From Candidatus Nanoarchaeia archaeon (lineage in GTDB: Archaea > Nanobdellota > Nanobdellia > Woesearchaeales > CG1-02-33-12): 13,447 nt of DNA. Below, piece by piece: positions 7,001 through 13,447 of this stretch. The notes below the pieces were generated by a model. It did not search any database. It was given only the letters and a program-made list of their open reading frames with translations, and was not told the origin of the DNA. Each line of letters starts with the position of its first letter. Position 1 is the stretch's first letter. The stretch spans positions 1-13,447 of the forward strand of contig JAQTRH010000018.1 of NCBI GenBank assembly GCA_028711925.1. The letters are read 5' to 3'. The position numbers and the translations under genes were made by a program.

Positions 7001-10000
7001 ATGGAAAAGAAAATGATAAAGATAGTTTTTATGGTTGCAGTTGGCTTTTTTTTCTTAATGAGTATCCTTGCAATAGAAACGCAGGCATCAACAAATTTTA
7101 TCTGTTCTGAATTTTTAAAAGCAAAAGTATATGAAGGTTATGGTTCGAAATGTGGAGATGCAAAATACGACCACAGAGCAGACTTAGATAAGGATAAAAT
7201 TATTGGTTTTGAAGATTTAATGCTTTTTTCAACAAATTATGGGAATGAGGCATGGTGTGAGCAGCAGCTTAAGTCAACTGTAAATCCTAGTGGGACAACA
7301 TCTACAACTACAGAACCTACAACAACTTCTTCATCATATCATTGTGAAGATGGAAATGGAACTTGTATAGTATATTATAATGGGATAGCAAGAAGTTCAA
7401 ATACTCCAGAATGTACTACTGAAACAAAACTTAAGACATGGTACTGTAATGGTATTAATAATTGTTCTTCTAGGACAGCTGTATGCGAAAATGGTTGTAA
7501 AAATGGAGTATGCCTTGAAAAAGAAGAATCCAAATGCATTGATTCTGATAATGGCAAGAACTATTATGTTAAAGGAAAAACAATAGATATTACGGGAAGA
7601 GGAGGTGCGGACTATTGCTATAGCAACACACAGGTTAGAGAATATTATTGTAAATCTGATGGAACCTTAGGTTCTGATTTGTATTCAAGAGAGGAATACG
7701 TTTGTGAGAATGGAATATTAATAGAAGAATGTGCTGGAGAAGGAGAAATAGTTATATCACCTAATATAAAAAAGGTCTGCTGCGAAGGTTTGCATGGAAT
7801 AGAATCAGGTTACAGGAATTATATTACCTACTGTACTGCTGAAGTCTGTGGAGACGGCCAATGTAAATCAGTGGAAAATAGTTATAACTGTCCAGAAGAT
7901 TGTGTAGAAACACCTGTATGTGGGAATAACATAAAAGAACCAGGAGAAGAATGTGACAGAACAGACGACCATTCATGCCCTGGAATGTGTAGTGAGTCAT
8001 GTAAATGTATTATCGAGGAGTTATGCATCAAAGAAGGTGAAATAGGTTCTATGTATGATGGTAATCCTAATAATGATATTTGTTGCGAGGGATTAGTAAA
8101 AATAAGAGATGCATATATCACTAACTCTACTTATTCAGATGCAACAGGATGTATAATCTCTAGAAGCGGTTTTATATGTACAAAATGTGGTAATGGAATA
8201 TGCGGTTTAGGAGAGAATGTTTGCAACTGTCCTGAGGATTGTCAGGATAATCAAGAAACAGAAGAATTAATATGCACGGACTCTGACGGCGGAAAGAATT
8301 ATTATATTAAGGGAACTACATATGGAACAACAAAATGTATCCATCAATCTGAATGTTCTCCGTCTACAGTAACTGATAAATGTGGAGTATGTGACCCAGT
8401 TTGTCACGAGAGTGAAACTATCTTGCAAGAGTTTTATTGTGGAGAGGATGGGTATCTTTATGTAGAAGGTTATACATGCCCAAACGGATGCAGTGACGGA
8501 GCATGTATTGAAGAATACTTAGGAGAAACAGAAACAACAAAAATAGAGGGAGAATATATTATACTTAACGAGAAATACCCTGATGACAACTATAAGTCAA
8601 ACACTGCCTTCTACACAGGTTTTTTGCCGGTAAAAACAAAGGTAAGATCATTGATAAACTTTGACTTGAGCAGTGTTAAAAATGCAGAGATAATGAAGGC
8701 AGAGCTTGTAATAAATAATGTCAACTTGATTGAGATAGAGCAATACGGAAACCAAAAAGTAAATCTTCACAGGGTTATACAAAGCTGGAGCTTTGACACA
8801 GCAACATGGAATAACAAACCCGCTTATGACACAAATGTTTTTTCCTCAGTCAATATCGATGGAACTAAGCAGTATGCCTTTGACGTAACATCAATAATTG
8901 GTTATTTAATAGAAAACAATGCAGGCGTTTTGCTCAAGGCGGAAAATGAGGATGTGGTAAATCTTAAAAGATTTGATGAAGCATATCTTAATGTGTGGTA
9001 CAAAACTGAAGCTGAGGAACAATTAAATTGTGAGGCAATGGGAGGAAAATGTAGGTTTTTGTTTGGTTGCAAAAAAGATGAAATACAAGCAGACCATAGT
9101 TGTTCTTTCTGGAGCAAGTGCTGCATGTCTGAAGAAGAAAATAAAAGGTTTGTTGATCTATCAGATTACCCTTACCCATTTATAGAAAATAATTTAGCTA
9201 ATTTTATCATGGTTCTTGGAGTAAACTCAAAAGCAGAAGATATAATTGCTGCAACAGATATTCTTTTATCATTAGTTGATACAAGAGATGACAAAAAAAT
9301 TGAAATGCATCCACCAATACTTGATACTGAAATTGCTAACATATACTCTCAAAATACCATGATTGTGGGAGGTCCATGTATAAACAATGCAGCAGCAGAA
9401 TTAATGGGTATAACATCAAATCAGCCAGAATGCACAAGCGGATTTGAGGAAGGAAAGGCAAAGATAAAATTATTCCAGGGATTAGAAGGTCAAGGAGATA
9501 ATGTAATTTTGCTTGTAGCGGGTTACGATGAAATAGGAACACTGACAGCTGCAAATGTTTTGAGTAATTATAAAGATTATGGTTTACATGGACAAGAAGT
9601 AGTAGTAAACAGTGATGAGAGTTTATTAAACACAATAGTAAGTGAGCCTAATTTTGAATGCACTCCTGGCAGCAAAAAAGCATGCCAAAAAACATTGGGT
9701 GTCTGCTCTGACTCATCGCAGACATGCACTTCTCAGGGAATATGGCCTGGCTGCACTGCAGTAAGCTATGGTTCAGATTATGAGGCTAAAGAGACAAAAT
9801 GTAGTGATAACTTGGATAATGACTGCGACGGATTAACTGATTCAAAGGATCCAGATTGTGGTAATGTTAATTATATATACCCTCAGGATTATGGTGCTAC
9901 AGGCGACGGAACAGAAAGCAATCCCTGGGCGAATGACTGCATCAGGAAAGCTATTGATGCCTGTCCTGTTGGTGGAACTGTTTATCTAAAGGCTGGTTAT

Positions 10001-11890
10001 TATCAATTGTCAAATGTTGTAAATATCGGCAAACCAGTCAATATAATTGGTGAGGGTAGAGGTAAAACTATCACCAAAACTGCAAATAGTTACGGTTTTA
10101 CAATTTATGCACAACACGTTACCCTCAAAAGCTTTACTATGGACGGTGCTGCCCAAAAATCAGGCGACCTTCCCGTGATAAATATAAATGGAAATTATCG
10201 AAATGCTGATTATATTGTATGCGAAGACCTAGAAGTGAAAAATGGCATTGGCACAGGGATACAAAATCTTGACGCTAATCATGGAGTATATAGAAACATA
10301 TATGTGCATAATAATGGAGGTCATGGTATGCATCCTTGTGGTGATACAGAGGGATATAATAGATACAATACCTATGAAAATATTTATGGATGGAACAATG
10401 GTCAGTCCACAATAGACGACAGGGGTTCACCTTCTTGTCAGTCACTCGGAAACACTTATAAGAATATATATTCTACAAATGATGGTCTCCATGGTTTTGC
10501 TTTTAGCTATCAAGACAAATTATCTGTAACTAATTTTTTCGTTGATGGTGCTGGCATGGAAGGAACGTATATGAGTGATACAAAAGACTCAATATTTACG
10601 AATGGTGAAATTGATGATGCACGTTACGGGGTATTTGTAACTCGTGGCTGTGATAATATTGCCCTTAATACCATAAAGACCATAAATAGCAGGAGTATTG
10701 GATTACATGTGTATAATAATGCCAATGTTGGTAATGTCTATGTAAACAATTGTAATTTTGACAGCATATCAGACTCTGGTGGCAAAATAAAGATTAGTTC
10801 AATAATCCAACCAGCTGAGGAAACGGAAGATGAAGAAGAACCCAAGATACCAGATAATGCCATATTACCGCAGGACTATGCAACTGGCGACGGGACAGAA
10901 AGCAATCCCTGGGCGAATAATTGTATAAAGAAAGCGGTAGATGCCTGTCCTGAAGAAGGGACTGTTTATTTAAAAGAAGGTTATTATCAGTTGGATGATT
11001 ATATACTTGTTAGAAAAAGCATAAATATAATTGGAGATGGCATAAACAAAACTATTGTTAAAACGGCAGATAACTATGGATTTACTATTTCAACAAATAA
11101 TGTTGTTATGAGGGATATGACAGTAGATGGAGCTGCTCAAAAAGGTAGTGAATATAGGTTTTGTGTGAAAGCCAGTTATACGGAATATGTAAGATTGGAG
11201 AATCTTGAAGTCAAAAATTCTAATTCAAATGGATTGGATTTTTTTTCAGTAAATCATGGATTTTTAAAAAATATTTATGCATATAATAATGGCCATCATG
11301 GTATACATACTGGTGCAAACAGGGATTGGGGAAGTAGTGGAGAACATATGTATAATACCTATAGTGATATTTATGTTTGGAACAATGTTGATAATGGTTT
11401 CGATGATTTTGGTAATGAGGCTTCCCCAAAACAGAATTCTTATAACACCTATAATAATATCCATGCTTGGAATAATGGAGGGCATGGTATTACACTATTT
11501 CTCCAGGGAGGTGCTACTGCAAGCAACTTAAATTCACACAATAATGGATTAAGAGGGATAGACATTTGGGGATTGCTAAATTCCAAAATTAATAATTGTT
11601 ATGTAGAATTAAATGGTGAGGATGGTGTATGGATACGTGATTCGAAAGGTCTTAGTTTTAAGGATGTTATTACTAAAAATAATATTTTAAATGGAATATA
11701 TATACATGACAGTAGTGATATAAGTTTTGATAACTCTAAATCTTATGATGACCAAGCAATCAAAACACAAGATTATGGATTAGTATTGGCTGGGGCTAGC
11801 GATAATTTTGAACTCATCAATTGTGTACTCTCACCAAATAAAAAGGGCGAGATTTATAATCCTGCAGGCGCAACGATAACACGGAATTAG
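7001..11890 (+). CDS. Giant secreted mosaic surface protein (dockerin-like, Cys-rich, CBM96-like, S-layer-like, MopE, two beta-helix domains)
   Basis: This 1629-residue protein has a Sec signal peptide (residues 1-29, likely cut TQA|S). Domains in order: a dockerin/EF-hand-like loop with Asp61, Asp63, Asp65 and Asp72; a Thr/Ser-rich linker (98-113); Cys-rich repeats to about 505, including CGDGQC...NCPEDC at 283-301 and CGNGIC...NCPEDC at 396-414; a DNRLRE/CBM96-like domain (about 510-668, with SLINFDLSS and SWSFDTATWNN); a Cys cluster (677-708); an archaeal S-layer-like domain (about 721-880, with VGGP at 789-792 and VAGYD at 839-843); a C-rich plus MopE region (887-953); and two right-handed parallel beta-helix domains (about 957-1268 and 1287-1629) joined by an acidic linker. 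GAGGT lies 7 bases before the ATG. The protein would be exported and bind carbohydrate or the S-layer. The beta-helices resemble pectate-lyase-like and NosD-like folds, but no catalytic residues can be assigned. Confidence 0.8.
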   Translation: MEKKMIKIVFMVAVGFFFLMSILAIETQASTNFICSEFLKAKVYEGYGSKCGDAKYDHRADLDKDKIIGFEDLMLFSTNYGNEAWCEQQLKSTVNPSGTTSTTTEPTTTSSSYHCEDGNGTCIVYYNGIARSSNTPECTTETKLKTWYCNGINNCSSRTAVCENGCKNGVCLEKEESKCIDSDNGKNYYVKGKTIDITGRGGADYCYSNTQVREYYCKSDGTLGSDLYSREEYVCENGILIEECAGEGEIVISPNIKKVCCEGLHGIESGYRNYITYCTAEVCGDGQCKSVENSYNCPEDCVETPVCGNNIKEPGEECDRTDDHSCPGMCSESCKCIIEELCIKEGEIGSMYDGNPNNDICCEGLVKIRDAYITNSTYSDATGCIISRSGFICTKCGNGICGLGENVCNCPEDCQDNQETEELICTDSDGGKNYYIKGTTYGTTKCIHQSECSPSTVTDKCGVCDPVCHESETILQEFYCGEDGYLYVEGYTCPNGCSDGACIEEYLGETETTKIEGEYIILNEKYPDDNYKSNTAFYTGFLPVKTKVRSLINFDLSSVKNAEIMKAELVINNVNLIEIEQYGNQKVNLHRVIQSWSFDTATWNNKPAYDTNVFSSVNIDGTKQYAFDVTSIIGYLIENNAGVLLKAENEDVVNLKRFDEAYLNVWYKTEAEEQLNCEAMGGKCRFLFGCKKDEIQADHSCSFWSKCCMSEEENKRFVDLSDYPYPFIENNLANFIMVLGVNSKAEDIIAATDILLSLVDTRDDKKIEMHPPILDTEIANIYSQNTMIVGGPCINNAAAELMGITSNQPECTSGFEEGKAKIKLFQGLEGQGDNVILLVAGYDEIGTLTAANVLSNYKDYGLHGQEVVVNSDESLLNTIVSEPNFECTPGSKKACQKTLGVCSDSSQTCTSQGIWPGCTAVSYGSDYEAKETKCSDNLDNDCDGLTDSKDPDCGNVNYIYPQDYGATGDGTESNPWANDCIRKAIDACPVGGTVYLKAGYYQLSNVVNIGKPVNIIGEGRGKTITKTANSYGFTIYAQHVTLKSFTMDGAAQKSGDLPVININGNYRNADYIVCEDLEVKNGIGTGIQNLDANHGVYRNIYVHNNGGHGMHPCGDTEGYNRYNTYENIYGWNNGQSTIDDRGSPSCQSLGNTYKNIYSTNDGLHGFAFSYQDKLSVTNFFVDGAGMEGTYMSDTKDSIFTNGEIDDARYGVFVTRGCDNIALNTIKTINSRSIGLHVYNNANVGNVYVNNCNFDSISDSGGKIKISSIIQPAEETEDEEEPKIPDNAILPQDYATGDGTESNPWANNCIKKAVDACPEEGTVYLKEGYYQLDDYILVRKSINIIGDGINKTIVKTADNYGFTISTNNVVMRDMTVDGAAQKGSEYRFCVKASYTEYVRLENLEVKNSNSNGLDFFSVNHGFLKNIYAYNNGHHGIHTGANRDWGSSGEHMYNTYSDIYVWNNVDNGFDDFGNEASPKQNSYNTYNNIHAWNNGGHGITLFLQGGATASNLNSHNNGLRGIDIWGLLNSKINNCYVELNGEDGVWIRDSKGLSFKDVITKNNILNGIYIHDSSDISFDNSKSYDDQAIKTQDYGLVLAGASDNFELINCVLSPNKKGEIYNPAGATITRN
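9800..9859 (+). repeat. MopE-type motif coding repeat, copy 3
   Basis: Encodes CSDNLDNDCDGLTDSKDPDC in the giant surface protein, immediately before its first beta-helix. The stretch CTGCGACGGATTA recurs in copy 4 at the right edge. Upstream, residues 887-927 carry the CTPGSKKAC...GVC...C pattern that commonly precedes this motif in secreted bacterial and archaeal proteins. Confidence 0.65.
9871..10803 (+). repeat. Beta-helix cassette A (within the giant gene)
   Basis: First of three homologous beta-helix coding cassettes. Its opening (9902-9951, encoding GDGTESNPWANDCIRKA) is nearly identical in DNA to cassettes B (10886) and C (12098). It shares the later blocks KAGYYQL, NIIGEG and DGAAQKSG. 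It lacks the terminal block NC.LSPN.KGEIYNPAG seen in B and C, so it seems to be 3'-truncated. Confidence 0.8.
10861..11887 (+). repeat. Beta-helix cassette B (within the giant gene)
   Basis: Second cassette, from ILPQDYATGDGTESNPWAN to the C-terminus. It ends with NCVLSPNKKGEIYNPAGA (DNA 11819-11878), closely matched by cassette C at 13210-13268. Internal short rungs such as YNTYSDIYVWNN and YNTYNNIHAWNN repeat about every 30-40 residues, as expected for beta-helix coils. Confidence 0.8.
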
Positions 11891-11899
11891 GAATAAATC

Positions 11900-11918
11900 A
11901 TGTAATTTATGATTACAT
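11900..11918 (+). repeat. Small hairpin between the two beta-helix genes
   Basis: ATGTAAT (11900-11906) and ATTACAT (11912-11918) form a perfect 7-base stem with a 5-base loop, 9 bases after the stop of the giant gene. It is followed by As, not Ts, so it is not a typical terminator for the + strand; it may stabilise the mRNA end or be chance in AT-rich DNA. Confidence 0.35.
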
Positions 11919-11931
11919 CAAAAAAACCGTA

Positions 11932-11946
11932 GAAATATAAAAATAT
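11932..11946 (+). promoter_or_regulatory. Possible TATA box for the second beta-helix gene
   Basis: GAAATATAAAAATAT is TATA-like and lies about 42 bases before ATG 11981, leaving room for a short leader with GAGG at 11969-11972. The region is very AT-rich, so the match is weak, and cotranscription with the giant gene is equally possible. Confidence 0.3.
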
Positions 11947-11980
11947 TAATTTAATGATTAACAAAAAAGAGGCAATGCAA

Positions 11981-13447
11981 ATGATATGTAAAACAAAAAA
12001 AGGATTGTTTATTTTCTTGTTTGTGATTTTTATTTTTGGAGTTATAATCCCCGATGTTTTGGCTGCTAATTATGTTTATCCACAGCAGTGGGCTACAGGC
12101 GACGGAACAAAAAACAATCCCTGGGCGAATGACTGCATCAAGAAAGCTTATGATAAAACGCCTGTTGGAGGAACTATCTATTTGAAAGAAGGGTATTACC
12201 AATTAGGTAATAGTGGGTGTACAATACAAAAAGCAGTTAATATAATCGGAGAGGGTATAAATAAAACAATAATAACAACTGGAACAGGAACAGGATTTTA
12301 TCTTTTTCATGTGGACCATGTTACCCTTGAAGGTTTTACATTAGACGCATCACAACAGAAAAAAGGTCATCCTTGGTATGAATCTGTTCATATGGGTATT
12401 GGAATACATGATGGTGACTTTCTTATATTAGAGGATTTAGAGGTAAAAAACAGCGGGTCATACGGAATAAACATCTTTGATGCTACCCATTCTTTGTTTC
12501 AAAATCTTTATGTTCATGATAATTATTTTCATAATGTACATCCTGGTACAAATGTTGCAAGAGGAGGAAGAGCTGATGGGAATATGTATAACACATACAG
12601 AAATATTTATGTTTATGATAGTGAAATAGGAGGTGGTTTCTGTGAGATAGGCAGTGTAACTTATCCAGATAAAGTTTTACATAATGTTTATGATAACATT
12701 CAGGCTAAAAATAATAAACAAACTGGAGTTGATATAAGCAATCAGCGTGGCGGCACGATATCTAATTGTATTGCATCTGGTCAGGGAACAGCAGGATTTC
12801 CTTTGTATAATATCGAGGACTTTACTATCACCAATTGTACTGCAACAGGTAATGATCATGGAATATTTATAGAATTGAATAGTAAGAACATTAAAATTAA
12901 TGATTGCACTGTATCTTCTAACAAAGAACATGGAATAAGAGTTGAAGATTCACAAAATGTTGAAATTAATAGTTGCGTAGTAAATAATAACAATAAAGAT
13001 GGTATATACCTGAATAAAGCAAACGATGTTACCTTAACAAACGTTATTGCAAAAAATAATAACAATTACGTTTCTACATATGATGGAATTGATATCAAAG
13101 ATTCTAATAACATAATCTTAACATCATGTCAATCTTATGATGATAGGAATCCTCCACTACAAACATATGGAGTAGCGCTTGATGGGAATAGTAGAGGAAT
13201 AACTTTAACGAATTGTATACTCTCGCCGAATAGAAAAGGCGAGATTTATAATCCCGCTGGCGCAGCAATAATAAAAAGTGAGAGCTATTGTGTTGATAAT
13301 GATAATGATGGATATGGCAGCCCTGCAAGTTCTGACTGCGCTCATTCCCAGCTGGATTGCAATGACAACAACAACCACATAAATCCAGGAGCTGATGAAA
13401 TCTGCAATGATAACCTGGACAATGACTGCGACGGATTAGTTGATTCA
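11981..13447 (+). CDS. Secreted right-handed beta-helix protein with C-terminal MopE motif (partial, runs off the window)
   Basis: The frame stays open to the last base, giving 489 visible residues with no stop. A Sec signal peptide covers residues 1-28 (basic MICKTKK, hydrophobic core, likely cut VLA|A). Residues 29 to about 430 are a parallel beta-helix closely related to the two at the end of the preceding gene, with GDGTKNNPWANDCIKKA near the start and NCILSPNRKGEIYNPAGA near the end; short coils with N, G and D turns fill the middle. From Cys437 a full MopE-type putative metal-binding motif follows: DNDNDGYG, LDCNDNN, INPGADEIC and DNDCDGL. The start is ATG 11981, 8 bases after GAGG (11969-11972); ATG 11954 and ATG 11975 are in frame but have no suitably placed site. 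The role is presumably surface or extracellular carbohydrate interaction, as for its paralogue; catalysis cannot be claimed. Confidence 0.8.
   Translation, partial: MICKTKKGLFIFLFVIFIFGVIIPDVLAANYVYPQQWATGDGTKNNPWANDCIKKAYDKTPVGGTIYLKEGYYQLGNSGCTIQKAVNIIGEGINKTIITTGTGTGFYLFHVDHVTLEGFTLDASQQKKGHPWYESVHMGIGIHDGDFLILEDLEVKNSGSYGINIFDATHSLFQNLYVHDNYFHNVHPGTNVARGGRADGNMYNTYRNIYVYDSEIGGGFCEIGSVTYPDKVLHNVYDNIQAKNNKQTGVDISNQRGGTISNCIASGQGTAGFPLYNIEDFTITNCTATGNDHGIFIELNSKNIKINDCTVSSNKEHGIRVEDSQNVEINSCVVNNNNKDGIYLNKANDVTLTNVIAKNNNNYVSTYDGIDIKDSNNIILTSCQSYDDRNPPLQTYGVALDGNSRGITLTNCILSPNRKGEIYNPAGAAIIKSESYCVDNDNDGYGSPASSDCAHSQLDCNDNNNHINPGADEICNDNLDNDCDGLVDS
12068..13273 (+). repeat. Beta-helix cassette C (start of a separate gene)
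   Basis: Third homologous cassette, here directly after its own signal peptide. The DNA at 12098-12146 is nearly the same as cassette A at 9902-9951, while the end at 13210-13268 matches cassette B. It is longer than A and B in the middle, where extra coils are present. Confidence 0.8.
13407..13447 (+). repeat. MopE-type motif coding repeat, copy 4 (cut by window edge)
   Basis: Encodes CNDNLDNDCDGLVDS and is cut at the window edge. It shares ATGACTGCGACGGATTA with copy 3 at 9800-9859. By analogy with copy 3, a KDPDC-like continuation and another domain may follow outside the window. Confidence 0.6.

Noticed and set aside
10290..11500. Recurrent AATAATGG and similar short words as a possible CRISPR or tandem repeat
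   Set aside because: The spacing is irregular and each copy codes for Asn-Asn-Gly turns of beta-helix coils, so the repeats are explained by the protein.
11277..11531. 84-codon + strand frame inside the giant gene
   Set aside because: It is in another frame of the second beta-helix; its Met/Ile-rich repetition follows from the AT-rich repeated coils and it has no start signals.
11954..11980. Upstream in-frame ATGs at 11954 and 11975 for the second beta-helix gene
   Set aside because: GAGG at 11969-11972 would lie inside the frame from 11954 and only 2 bases before 11975; 11981 has the same spacing as the start at 7001.

Overview
The window looks like a low-GC archaeal genome fragment, most likely from the DPANN superphylum (Woesearchaeota/Pacearchaeota-like). 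Three things support this: an archaeal class I CCA-adding enzyme, paired TadC/FlaJ-type membrane proteins behind a pilus-type ATPase, and a class III prepilin leader of the QAAMEFLMTYGWAIL type that is common in DPANN genomes. Promoters are archaeal (BRE plus TTTTATA boxes) and ribosome binding sites are GAGGT/GGTGA. The lineage is inferred from protein style, not from a marker gene.

Layout, all real genes on the + strand. Positions 1-2358 hold a pilus or secretion motor operon: the C-terminal end of the ATPase, then two TadC/FlaJ platform proteins, the second overlapping the first by ATGA. Positions 2399-3640 encode the tRNA CCA nucleotidyltransferase, with its own, probably leaderless, promoter. 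From 3688 to the right edge the content is surface and accessory: (i) a prepilin fused to two MopE-type Cys/Asp motifs, a concanavalin-like domain and a clan GH-A-like glycosidase barrel; (ii) about 500 bp without a gene, holding a nested palindrome and possible insertion-sequence debris; (iii) a small pseudopilin-like protein; (iv) a 1629-residue secreted mosaic protein with dockerin-like, Cys-rich, CBM96/DNRLRE-like, S-layer-like, MopE and two parallel beta-helix modules; (v) a further secreted beta-helix protein ending in a MopE motif that runs off the window.

How they may work together: the ATPase and TadC proteins would assemble filaments from prepilin-type subunits. One subunit here would carry a glycosidase to the cell surface, and the following secreted proteins carry carbohydrate-binding or carbohydrate-cleaving folds. 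A surface system for binding or trimming polysaccharide (host glycan, S-layer glycan or biofilm) is a plausible reading but is inference. The beta-helix module occurs three times with near-identical DNA at its start, and the MopE motif occurs four times in three genes, so the right half has grown by cassette duplication and shuffling. No RNA gene, CRISPR array or intact mobile element was found.
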